Shown here in pieces: positions 7,113 to 13,076 of a stretch of DNA of 13,160 nt. Position 1 is the stretch's first letter. Every line of letters starts with the position of its first letter. Made by a program: the position numbers and the translations under genes. Source of the DNA: Methanoregula sp. (lineage in GTDB: Archaea; Halobacteriota; Methanomicrobia; Methanomicrobiales; Methanospirillaceae); the NCBI GenBank assembly GCA_003154335.1, contig PMDE01000156.1, positions 1 through 13,160 on the forward strand, given 5' to 3'. A model generated the notes under the pieces. It was not told where the DNA came from. It was given only the letters and a program-made list of their open reading frames with translations, and searched no databases.

Positions 7113-7820
7113 ATGTCAAGCAATGCACTCCTTATTATCGAGGGACTCTGGTGGACTCCCGAACAGAAGCCAAAACGCCCGTCAGTCCTGCTCTTTTTGG
7201 AAGGGCTGGAAAGTTTCCGGGGTGATTTTAACATCTATTATGCAAATTTTTATGAAAAAACCGGGTTCCGCAGGGCGCTGGAAGATGATTTAACCAATAC
7301 CCGTGAAGACCGTCTTTTTTTATACGTCGCAGCCCATGGTACTGGCAAACGGATCGGCGGCATGAAATCAAAGACCAGTATGAAAATACCTGCGATGTTC
7401 AAAGCAGTGAGAAGTGCTGCCAACTATTCAAATATTGAAGGTGTGCTCATCGGTTCCTGCAGCGTAGGGAATAATATTAACGATTTCATTTCCACCACAA
7501 AAAATTCGCATATTGCGTGGATTTTCGGGTATACCTGTGAAATAGGCTGGATGGCGAGCACGCTTATCGATGTGTCCATTTTTGAACATCTGATGAAACT
7601 TAAAAAAAGCGATCTTAAAAGCCGGAAAAAAATCATTGATGCATTTGTAAAAGCGCTTGGGCGTTTCAATGGTGATTACGTCCTGTGCAAGGAAAAGGGA
7701 AAAAATATTCCGATAAAGGAGGCCATCACGCTTGTTGTCCAGCCTCGCAGTACGGGGTGCAGGGCCCAGGACGAGACCCGGTCTCTCCTTGAAAATCTTG
7801 GCTGGGTTACTAAAAAATAA
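7113..7820 (+). CDS. Putative caspase/CHAT-like (clan CD) cysteine peptidase
   Basis: This 235-aa soluble protein has no annotation I recognise with certainty. Two motifs suggest a caspase-hemoglobinase fold. A hydrophobic strand ends in His-Gly (LFLYVAAHG, His75-Gly76). A second strand is followed by the putative nucleophile (GVLIGSCSVGN, Cys116). A third strand and helix (IAWIFGYTCEIGWMASTLI, 134-152) then leads to IFEHLM, resembling the post-Cys part of CHAT domains. The N-terminal block GLWWTPEQKPKRPSVLLFLE (11-30) looks conserved-domain-like but is unknown to me. No signal peptide or TM segment is visible. The ATG at 7113 is set by GTGATCC at 7105-7111. Two T tracts terminate it. No effector or sensor domain is fused. 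The gene is real; the peptidase call is inference from motif order. Confidence 0.8.
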   Translation: MSSNALLIIEGLWWTPEQKPKRPSVLLFLEGLESFRGDFNIYYANFYEKTGFRRALEDDLTNTREDRLFLYVAAHGTGKRIGGMKSKTSMKIPAMFKAVRSAANYSNIEGVLIGSCSVGNNINDFISTTKNSHIAWIFGYTCEIGWMASTLIDVSIFEHLMKLKKSDLKSRKKIIDAFVKALGRFNGDYVLCKEKGKNIPIKEAITLVVQPRSTGCRAQDETRSLLENLGWVTKK

Positions 7821-7835
7821 GGTAATCAGGCACTA

Positions 7836-7855
7836 TTTTTTTTCACTACTTTTTT
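7836..7855 (+). terminator. Double T-tract terminator
   Basis: T8 (7836-7843) and T6 (7850-7855) follow the stop codon of the caspase/CHAT-like gene by 15 nt. This is the usual archaeal intrinsic termination pattern. Confidence 0.6.
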
Positions 7856-7911
7856 GCAGCTGTCCCGTTTTTCTTCCGGAAATTTCTCTCACTCTTCCCG
7901 AACGGTGAAAA

Positions 7912-7980
7912 ATGGGAAATACTCAAACCCCGGAACGGATGATAAAACCCGGATTCACAGGAGAAGTTGTACCGGTTTGA
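7912..7980 (+). CDS. Possible 22-aa small ORF between convergent genes
   Basis: ATG at 7912 is preceded by GGTGA (7904-7908) at 3-nt spacing. The frame ends at TGA 7978-7980 and encodes a 22-aa peptide ending GFTGEVVPV. It lies between the convergent caspase/CHAT-like gene and PAN, downstream of the T-tract terminator. Chance occurrence is quite possible and there is no family evidence. Confidence 0.2.
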   Translation: MGNTQTPERMIKPGFTGEVVPV

Positions 7981-8040
7981 TACAAAAATAGGCAAACAAA
8001 GGCAGGATTGGAGGCTTTTTGAGGTCTGGCTGACTTAGCG

Positions 8041-8046
8041 AAAAAA
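8041..8046 (-). terminator. T6 terminator behind PAN
   Basis: Six T on the minus strand start 4 nt beyond the PAN stop codon. This is a short oligo-T terminator without a hairpin. Confidence 0.45.
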
Positions 8047-8050
8047 TCCC

Positions 8051-9361
8051 TCAGGCAAACATCTCGCCCTCAACTTCTCCTGAATCCCGGTTGAAGTCGA
8101 GCCTGATTTTGTTGATTGCGGCAAGTAAATCTTCCTGCATGATTGCCGGGCGATCCTTCCGGATTGCAAACATCCCTGCTTCCATGCAGATTGCCCGCAG
8201 GTCAGCGCCATTCTTGCCGTTGGTCTGTTTTGCGATCTCGCAGAGGTTTACATCCTCATCGATCGTGAGTGTACGGCAATGAACCTTGAGAATGGAGAGC
8301 CGTCCGGTTTCATCCGGTAACGGGATCTCGATGATCCGGTCGAATCTTCCCGGGCGGAGCAGGGCCCGGTCAAGAATGTCTATCCTGTTTGTGGCGCCAA
8401 TGATCTTGACGTCACCCCGGTTCTCAAACCCGTCCATGCCGGCCAGAAGCTGCATGAGTGTTCGCTGCACCTCACGATCTCCTGATGTATTGGACTCAGT
8501 GCGGGATGCACCAACTGCATCGATCTCATCGATAAATATGATAGTCGGAGCCTTCTTTTTGGCGAGATCAAAAAGTTCTCGTACGAGTCGGGCCCCTTCG
8601 CCGATATATTTCTGGACAAGCTCAGAACCTACGACCCGCATAAAATGGGCGTTCGTCTCATGGGCGACAGCCTTTGCAAGCAACGTTTTTCCTGTTCCCG
8701 GTGGTCCATGGAGGAGGACTCCTTTGGGAGGATGAACCCCGATCCTGAGGAAAAGTTCAGGACGTTTCAAAGGGAGTTCAACCGCTTCTTTTATCTCGTT
8801 GATTTGTATCTCAAGGCCCCCGATATCCGCGTACGTTTCCTGCGGGGAATCCACCAGTTCCATACCATATATCTGTGAATCGAAGCTGGTAGGGAGCAGC
8901 TCAACAATTGCAAGTGATTGCTGGTTGAGTGTGCACCTGACACCGGGTTTTAAGTCCACTGATTCAATTGAAGGAGAGCTTCTGACCATAAAACGCGGGC
9001 CGGCACTACTCCTCACGATAACCCGGGATGCATCAACCACATCAGTGATAGTTCCAATAATCAGGGGCGGGCTCCGGAGCTGTTCGCTCTCGCTTTTAAG
9101 TTTCCGCACTTCACGCTCGTACCGGATCTTCTGGGTCTCGATATATCTCTTGTCTGCTTCAACCTGACGCAGTTGTTCGCGGAGTTCAAGGTTGCGGGAT
9201 TCGAGGCTTCCTACCCTTTCCACCATCTGGAGCTCAAGCTCGTGTTTGTCGTTCTCTATCTGGCTCAGTTGTCCCCGGAGTTGCTCCGAGAGCGTACGGT
9301 ATAGCCGGTAGAGTTCTTCCGGTGTCTGGGGATCCGTTGACTGGTGGAGGATGTCTCCCAT
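8051..9361 (-). CDS. pan: Proteasome-activating nucleotidase PAN
   Basis: This is the archaeal AAA+ unfoldase that caps the 20S proteasome, the homologue of the Rpt1-6 ring. From the N-terminus it has a coiled coil (about 17-95), an OB-like domain (about 97-158), and an AAA+ domain with Walker A GPPGTGKT (219-226). The pore loop is KYIGEG (251-256). Walker B is IIFIDEID (274-281), and the second-region arginines are in LLRPGRFD (334-341). A C-terminal helical lid follows. The length of 436 aa is typical. The C-terminus ends Met-Phe-Ala, a Phe variant of the hydrophobic-Tyr-X motif used to dock into the proteasome and open its gate. The ATG at 9361 is about 7 nt from the predicted transcript start, so the mRNA is probably near leaderless. 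It is divergent from aMBF1. No proteasome subunit gene is in the window. Confidence 0.98.
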   Translation of the reverse strand: MGDILHQSTDPQTPEELYRLYRTLSEQLRGQLSQIENDKHELELQMVERVGSLESRNLELREQLRQVEADKRYIETQKIRYEREVRKLKSESEQLRSPPLIIGTITDVVDASRVIVRSSAGPRFMVRSSPSIESVDLKPGVRCTLNQQSLAIVELLPTSFDSQIYGMELVDSPQETYADIGGLEIQINEIKEAVELPLKRPELFLRIGVHPPKGVLLHGPPGTGKTLLAKAVAHETNAHFMRVVGSELVQKYIGEGARLVRELFDLAKKKAPTIIFIDEIDAVGASRTESNTSGDREVQRTLMQLLAGMDGFENRGDVKIIGATNRIDILDRALLRPGRFDRIIEIPLPDETGRLSILKVHCRTLTIDEDVNLCEIAKQTNGKNGADLRAICMEAGMFAIRKDRPAIMQEDLLAAINKIRLDFNRDSGEVEGEMFA

Positions 9362-9413
9362 GTCGTTTCAATTAGCTATATAGGGAAACTGCATATAAAG
9401 TGTTTGTGAGAAT
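9362..9413. promoter_or_regulatory. Crossed divergent TATA boxes, pan / aMBF1
   Basis: Within 52 bp there are two TATA elements. CTATATAG (9376-9383, itself a palindrome) suits plus-strand transcription starting near 9405. CTTTATATGC, read on the minus strand across 9400-9391, suits minus-strand transcription starting near 9368. Each element lies upstream of the other in its own direction, so the two preinitiation complexes would overlap. Both mRNAs would have leaders of 10 nt or less. Confidence 0.6.
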
Positions 9414-9926
9414 ATGCAGTGTGAAATGTGTGGAGAAACAATACGCGGATCTCCGAAATTAGTCCGGGTGGAGGGCGCTGAACTACAGGTATGCATGAAG
9501 TGCGAAAAATTTGGCACCGAAGTGCAGCAGGTACGGCGCACGGATCTTGTGCGTCCGGGTGCTCCGGCGCCCCGCCCGGGGAGAACTGCGACGGCAGTAG
9601 TACCTGCTGACAGGAGGAAACGGGATCTCTTTGATTATATGGGAGGAGAGATCGTGGAGGATTATGCGGTCCGCATCCGGAAAGCAAGGATGGACAAAGG
9701 TCTTTCTGCAAAAGATCTGGCCATGCAGATCAAGGAGCGTGAACACCTCCTCAAAAAGATTGAGAACAGTGAACTGATCCCTGAAGAGGATGTGAGAAAA
9801 AAATTAGAAAAGGTCCTCGAGATCCGGCTTGTTGATGCCCCGATCGAGGAGGCCGAGAAAAAGGTCCAGACCAAGCTTACCTCGACACTGGGCGATCTTA
9901 CCATCATCAGGAAAGTGAAAAAATAG
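9414..9926 (+). CDS. mbf1: Archaeal multiprotein bridging factor 1 (aMBF1)
   Basis: This is a 170-aa archaeal MBF1: an N-terminal zinc ribbon joined by a flexible linker to a Cro/cI-type helix-turn-helix. The zinc ligands are C3/C6 (CEMC) and C27/C30 (CMKC). A basic, Pro/Ala/Arg-rich linker spans about 45-70. The HTH core spans about 84-140 (DYAVRIRKARMDKGLSAKDL, then IKEREHLLKKIENSE). The C-terminal tail ends with basic IRKVKK. Eukaryotic MBF1 bridges TBP and activators. Archaeal MBF1 has been linked to ribosomes and translation, so the exact role is unsettled. The start at 9414 is near the predicted transcript start, and a T6 run follows the stop. Its divergent pairing with pan may be conserved in relatives, to be checked by synteny. 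Confidence 0.95.
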   Translation: MQCEMCGETIRGSPKLVRVEGAELQVCMKCEKFGTEVQQVRRTDLVRPGAPAPRPGRTATAVVPADRRKRDLFDYMGGEIVEDYAVRIRKARMDKGLSAKDLAMQIKEREHLLKKIENSELIPEEDVRKKLEKVLEIRLVDAPIEEAEKKVQTKLTSTLGDLTIIRKVKK

Positions 9927-9930
9927 CCCA

Positions 9931-9936
9931 TTTTTT
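9931..9936 (+). terminator. T6 terminator behind aMBF1
   Basis: Six T start 5 nt after the stop codon. No hairpin is visible. Confidence 0.45.
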
Positions 9937-10167
9937 CTCGAGAGGACATCAACCCCCGATCCAATAAAATCATGCTCACAACAGAATCGATATAAGGCAG
10001 TTGCAGATGCAAAATCCTTTTCTCTAAAAACTTCTTTCTCATTGTTTCCCCGATACTTTTTTTTAGTTAGTATGGAGAATATTTTCGTCGCTGGAATGGA
10101 ACTATACCTTTTTTTAAAATAAGAAAATAAAAATCCCCGGAATCTTCAAAAAACCTGATTGCAATGA

Positions 10168-10205
10168 TTAATATATTTCCGTTTTTACATTAATCACCAG
10201 TGATC
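10168..10205 (+). promoter_or_regulatory. TATA box and Shine-Dalgarno of the DUF4013 gene
   Basis: TTAATATATTT at 10168-10178 is a good archaeal TATA box and predicts a transcript start near 10198. GTGATC (10200-10205), complementary to the 16S 3' end GATCAC, lies 5 nt before the ATG at 10211. The leader is therefore about 13 nt and almost entirely ribosome site. The rest of the spacer from 9937 shows nothing else I can name. Confidence 0.6.
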
Positions 10206-10210
10206 ATTCA

Positions 10211-11011
10211 ATGGATATCGGGGCATTACTTTCAGACTCATTCACCTATTCACAGGAAGCGCTCGTAGGAAAATGGACACGGTGGGCGATCTTTATAATC
10301 CTCGCCCTCCCGTTCTCGCTCATCAGGTTCGTCTTCGATCCGAAGAAAATTATGACTGGCACCACCATCAACTGGGGTGCGATCCCGTGGGGCCGGATCG
10401 CGATCCTTGTCGGAATCGGTTTCATCTTCTCGTTCTTTATCTCGGGCTATATTGTCCGGATCTACCGTGGGGTAAAACCGGCCCCCGACTTCGCCGGGTG
10501 GGCAGATCTTTTTATCGATGGTGTCAAGCTCGCTATCGTGTGGTTCCTCTGGTTCCTGCCCGTCTTCATTGTCCTCGCAGCGGGGGTCGCCCTTGCGTTC
10601 GCAATGTACCTTTCCGCCGGAGCGGCAGTGTCAAATCTGGTTCTTCTGCTGCTCCTTCTCCTCCTCCTTCTCGTGGAGTTCGTCCTCTTCGTTGCTGTTA
10701 TGTTGTTTGGGATTCTTGGTGCCGTCCGGTTTGCCCGTTCAGGGAGCATCCGCGAAGGTATCAGGTATTCGCAGATCATCGTGAGGATTCGGACAATGGG
10801 ATGGCTTTCGTACATCCTCTCTCTCATCGCGCTCGTTGTTGCCGCTGTCATCTATGGTATCATTACCGCCGTCCTGTCCCTGATCCCCTTTATCGGCTGG
10901 GTTTTTGTCCTTATCATTACCCCGTTCTTTACGATCTTCACTGCACGGTACTTCGCACTTGTATACGAACAGGGTGAGCCGCAATCCGTCCCGGCAAAAC
11001 CTGCTGAATAA
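10211..11011 (+). CDS. DUF4013 family polytopic membrane protein
   Basis: This 266-aa membrane protein matches the DUF4013 pattern seen in methanogens and some bacteria. About six hydrophobic segments span roughly 25-42, 61-85, 106-136, 142-172, 198-223 and 225-250. The most family-like parts are AVRFARSGSIREGIRYSQII (171-190) before MGWLSYIL, and SLIPFIGWVFVLIITPFFTI (223-242) before the ARYFALVYEQG end. The short hydrophilic C-terminus is Pro/Glu-rich. The fourth segment includes a run of ten consecutive Leu (145-154) encoded by a CTN-rich tract. There is no signal peptide. The function is unknown for the family. The gene stands alone with its own TATA box, Shine-Dalgarno and T-tract terminator. 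Confidence 0.85.
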   Translation: MDIGALLSDSFTYSQEALVGKWTRWAIFIILALPFSLIRFVFDPKKIMTGTTINWGAIPWGRIAILVGIGFIFSFFISGYIVRIYRGVKPAPDFAGWADLFIDGVKLAIVWFLWFLPVFIVLAAGVALAFAMYLSAGAAVSNLVLLLLLLLLLLVEFVLFVAVMLFGILGAVRFARSGSIREGIRYSQIIVRIRTMGWLSYILSLIALVVAAVIYGIITAVLSLIPFIGWVFVLIITPFFTIFTARYFALVYEQGEPQSVPAKPAE

Positions 11012-11014
11012 TTA

Positions 11015-11020
11015 TTTTTT
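11015..11020 (+). terminator. T6 terminator behind the DUF4013 gene
   Basis: The palindrome AATAATTATT, overlapping the stop codon, runs directly into six T. Confidence 0.5.
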
Positions 11021-11114
11021 CGGCCCCGGGGAAATCCTGGTTAACCTCGTTGTGCCGCTGATCAGAAGAAAAAAATTCTTAAGGCTGAAATAGAGTTCAG
11101 AAAAAACCACCCCG

Positions 11115-11245
11115 GGCAGGTTTTCTGGCTTGCGAATCCTATCAGTCCTTTCCGAATAAAATAAGGGCATCCGGGTTTAACCGTTGGTGAAAATGGTTGT
11201 TAATCGTTTTTTTTATTTTATGAAAAAGCATAGATTGAACCTTTC
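11115..11245 (-). promoter_or_regulatory. Cobalamin-riboswitch-like 3' signature (degenerate or orphan)
   Basis: On the minus strand, positions 11134-11115 read CGCAAGCCAGAAAACCTGCC. This matches the conserved 3' end of cobalamin riboswitches (CGCAAGCCAG-R-R-ACCTGCC). About 10 nt upstream is GGACTGATAG, resembling the ACTG element, and CGGAAAGG lies just before that. Further upstream AAAGGTTC (around 11243-11237) could pair its AGGTT with AACCT, as the closing helix does. The conserved GGGAA and CCCGC segments are missing or poorly matched. No minus-strand gene lies downstream before the end of the DUF4013 gene. It is at best a decayed or variant aptamer. Confidence 0.35.
11179..11214 (+). 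terminator. Hairpin followed by T8
   Basis: AACCGTT (11179-11185) pairs with AATGGTT (11192-11198) through seven pairs including one G-U, with a 6-nt loop. A T8 run follows at 11207-11214. It is 170 nt downstream of the DUF4013 stop, so it may be a backup terminator or part of an unrecognised RNA. The rest of the spacer to 11507 is AT-rich and I see nothing else in it except promoter-like AT runs around 11415-11445. Confidence 0.3.
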
Positions 11246-11507
11246 AATCATTTTTTTTCTTTGTGTGAACACCAGTCAGGTATTCGGGAGTAATCACCAT
11301 CAGTATTGCTGTGTTAACAATCCTGCGATACCAGGCATTGCCAGATTTATTTGAATTTTTTATTATCCTGCACTATACAAAATACCTGAGGTCCGCGGGA
11401 TTTTATGAAAATCCAGATTGATAAATAAAAGCTTGAATTTTTACATAATCGTTGAAAAGAATAAATCATAGAACAGTACATGACACTATAAAACCAGGTG
11501 TAACAAC

Positions 11508-12080
11508 ATGTCTTCATCAATATTTTCAATCAAAACCTTCTGTGTATTTCTTCTGCTGGTTTCCTTCGTAATGTTTTTGGGGTGTACAACAACTCCCTCG
11601 GGATCTACGGGGCCGCTCCAGACAACCTCATCCCCGCTTTCTTCACCAACACCCACGACTTCTCCCGTATCCGGAAGCGTTGGACAGTCAACACCGGTCA
11701 TACAGCTTGACGGCAATGCCTATGGATTGGCGTCCAGTCCGGCAGCAGGAATTGACGCAATTACTTTTTCCATTAAACCAGTCTCAGGAGCACCTGCGGT
11801 TGATCTGACGGGGATGAAAATTATCTTTTCCACCCCGGACACTGACCCGGTAACCCTTACCTACGGCACCCTGGATTCCACACACTATTTTACCACATCG
11901 GCGGGAAACTACCCGATCACATCGATGAATGCTGCTGATCATGTCCTGATAACGTTCCGGGTTGCCCTCGTACAGGCAAATTCCAACATAAATATTGAGT
12001 TGGACCCGTCAGCGGGATCTCCCCTTATCTTAACAAAGACAGCGCCTGCGTTGATTGCCTCGACCAATGTTCTCGATTAA
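11508..12080 (+). CDS. Lipoprotein with archaellin/ArlF-ArlG-like beta domain
   Basis: This is a 190-aa predicted exported protein. Residues 1-25 form a signal peptide with a long hydrophobic core ending in a lipobox, FLGC, with Cys26 the likely lipidated residue. A Thr/Ser/Pro-rich linker follows (27-63), probably glycosylated. The globular part (64-190) resembles the beta-sandwich of archaellins and of ArlF/ArlG. It has VIQLDGNAYG, then GIDAITFSIKPVSGAPAVDL (81-100), TGMKIIFST, and a C-terminal LITFRVALV...NINIELDPSAGSPLILTKTAPALI (147-183). The class III (archaellin) signal peptide is absent. AGGTG at 11497-11501 sets the ATG at 11508. T8 follows the stop. The lipoprotein call is firm; the archaellin-like domain is pattern recognition. 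No other archaellum gene is nearby. Confidence 0.82.
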   Translation: MSSSIFSIKTFCVFLLLVSFVMFLGCTTTPSGSTGPLQTTSSPLSSPTPTTSPVSGSVGQSTPVIQLDGNAYGLASSPAAGIDAITFSIKPVSGAPAVDLTGMKIIFSTPDTDPVTLTYGTLDSTHYFTTSAGNYPITSMNAADHVLITFRVALVQANSNINIELDPSAGSPLILTKTAPALIASTNVLD

Positions 12081-12088
12081 TTTTTTTT
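12081..12088 (+). terminator. T8 terminator behind the lipoprotein gene
   Basis: Eight T begin immediately after the stop codon. This is a standard archaeal oligo-T terminator. Confidence 0.6.
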
Positions 12089-12159
12089 GGGTAATGTCTT
12101 ATTTTAACCTATGATCTTTTCATAAAATCGTTTGTAAATAATACGTCAACGAATCGTTT

Positions 12160-12267
12160 TTAAGCTCCTTGTGTTTTTGCAAAAGACTCCGCCATCGCCG
12201 CAGTGGCGGCGACCCCACGATGTGACAGACCTGTAAATACGACAAAAGTATTTTTCAAGCGGAGCAC
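12160..12267 (-). other. GC-rich intergenic element B (possible 35-aa ORF)
   Basis: A GC-rich hairpin core, CGCCGC-AGTG-GCGGCG on the plus strand, lies in AT-rich spacer. A second hairpin AAATAC (12235-12240) / GTATTT (12248-12253) runs into TT. Read on the minus strand, a frame runs from GTG at 12267 (or TTG at 12258) to TAA at 12162-12160. It has a full AGGAGG (12276-12271) upstream, though only 3 nt from the GTG. The 35-aa product contains FTGLSHRGVAATAAMAESFA, similar to the product of element A at 6332-6436. CTGCAG precedes the GTG in both. It may be a small gene, a repeat copy, or a structured RNA. Confidence 0.38.
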
Positions 12268-12371
12268 TATCCTCCTGCAGATTTTATTAATGAATAAGCG
12301 ACCTGAAATACAGTATTGATAGAGATGTAACCACCATAACGCTTAATTGGGTAAACCACAGGTATCAACGT

Positions 12372-12554
12372 ATGACAAACATGAAACAGGCAGTGGGCTT
12401 TGTCCAATCGGCCATGAGAACCTCATTGGAAAGAGATCCCCGGTTCAGTGAGGAATACCGGACTATTGTTATGGGAAAGCTTACCAGAGTCATCAACAGT
12501 CTGTTGGAAGAGCCAAAGACCGGAACTTTTTCAACCGGAGTTATGTTAAGTTAA
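12372..12554 (+). CDS. Small 60-aa helical hypothetical protein
   Basis: I do not recognise this protein. It is mostly one or two amphipathic helices (QAVGFVQSAMRTSLERDP, then EYRTIVMGKLTRVINSLLEE), followed by a short Gly/Thr-rich tail. No signal peptide or membrane segment is visible. The ATG at 12372 has CAGGT about 8 nt upstream; a second in-frame ATG three codons on is possible. Its regular helix pattern and charge distribution look like a real small protein rather than random translation, but the ribosome site is only moderate and no neighbour helps. Confidence 0.5.
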   Translation: MTNMKQAVGFVQSAMRTSLERDPRFSEEYRTIVMGKLTRVINSLLEEPKTGTFSTGVMLS

Positions 12555-13029
12555 AGTAACCCGTGGTTTTAATGCGTTCTATTCTCTTTCATTCCGTTGA
12601 AGACCGGGTTAACAAATCCAGGTAGCACTACAATAAGGGAAGATCTGATTAAAATCTGGTTATAATCAACAGAAGATTGCTGAGAAGACAGGGTTGTCCA
12701 GACTGATAATTACAGATAAGGTCAACCTACAGTGTATAGGAAATCATTGCCGCCCTGTTTATTGGCGTATTCATGGTGACGCCCCCGGAAATCCCGGTTT
12801 GATACGTTTTTTATGTAATTCATTTTTGGGAACTATCGCTGGATTACATAATCCGGCCACGCCCGGGCACGTCCCAAACCACATCCCCTACAGCCGTCGA
12901 TTGCTGGAACGTTGCCAAATACGACCGCATCCGTTCCCGCCGGAAACTGACCAGTCATTCCGGCCCGGATTCTGCGTTTTTGGGAATTATGACCTCACCA
13001 TTTCTAGTGAGTGAGGGAAAAGAGGTACA
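12555..13029. other. Unexplained spacer, GC-rich from about 12740
   Basis: About 300 bp of this stretch have coding-like GC content. The best plus frame (TTG 12694 to 13014) reads as a Cys/His/Pro/Arg-rich peptide typical of non-coding translation. The minus strand gives only short open pieces (for example one with GTDAVVFGNVPAIDGCRGCG near 12950-12870, and one with MNTPINRAAMISYTL near 12778-12734), each cut by stops. It may be a decayed gene; no parent family is recognisable. Confidence 0.35.
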
Positions 13030-13053
13030 ACCGGGCCTTTTACGGGCTCCGGT
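13030..13053 (-). terminator. Hairpin terminator candidate behind the edge gene
   Basis: On the minus strand ACCGG-(A)-GCC pairs with GGC-CCGGT around a CGTAAAA loop. It lies 24 nt downstream of the stop of the partial gene at the window edge, and a T-containing stretch follows about 7 nt further on. Confidence 0.4.
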
Positions 13054-13076
13054 GTATTCAGGTAAATAGAGGTTTT

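Noticed and set aside
6985..7293. 102-aa plus-strand frame overlapping the control region and the start of the caspase-like gene
   Set aside because: It is out of frame with the better-supported gene at 7113, which has GTGATCC upstream and a coherent fold pattern.
8286..8735. 149-aa plus-strand frame opposite PAN
   Set aside because: It is antisense to the Walker A and Walker B region of an unmistakable PAN gene.
9662..10042. 126-aa minus-strand frame opposite aMBF1
   Set aside because: Mostly antisense to the aMBF1 HTH domain, with a low-complexity Ser/Phe/Arg translation.
10273..10977. 234-aa plus-strand frame inside the DUF4013 gene
   Set aside because: It is rich in Arg, Pro, Cys and His, the usual product of a shifted frame. 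The overlapping frame is a coherent membrane protein with TATA box and Shine-Dalgarno.
11274..11297. Second possible cobalamin-aptamer-like word (minus strand ACTCCCGAATACCTGACTGG)
   Set aside because: It matches only the short ACCTG portion and lacks the AGCCAG part, so it is weaker than the signature at 11115-11134.
11347..11529. 60-aa minus-strand frame in the AT-rich spacer
   Set aside because: Composition is Cys/Tyr/Phe-rich, with no ribosome site. It overlaps the start of the lipoprotein gene.
12694..13014. 106-aa plus-strand frame from a TTG start
   Set aside because: There is no ribosome site, the start is rare, and the peptide is Cys/His/Pro/Arg-rich without a recognisable domain. 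It is kept only as part of the unexplained GC-rich stretch.
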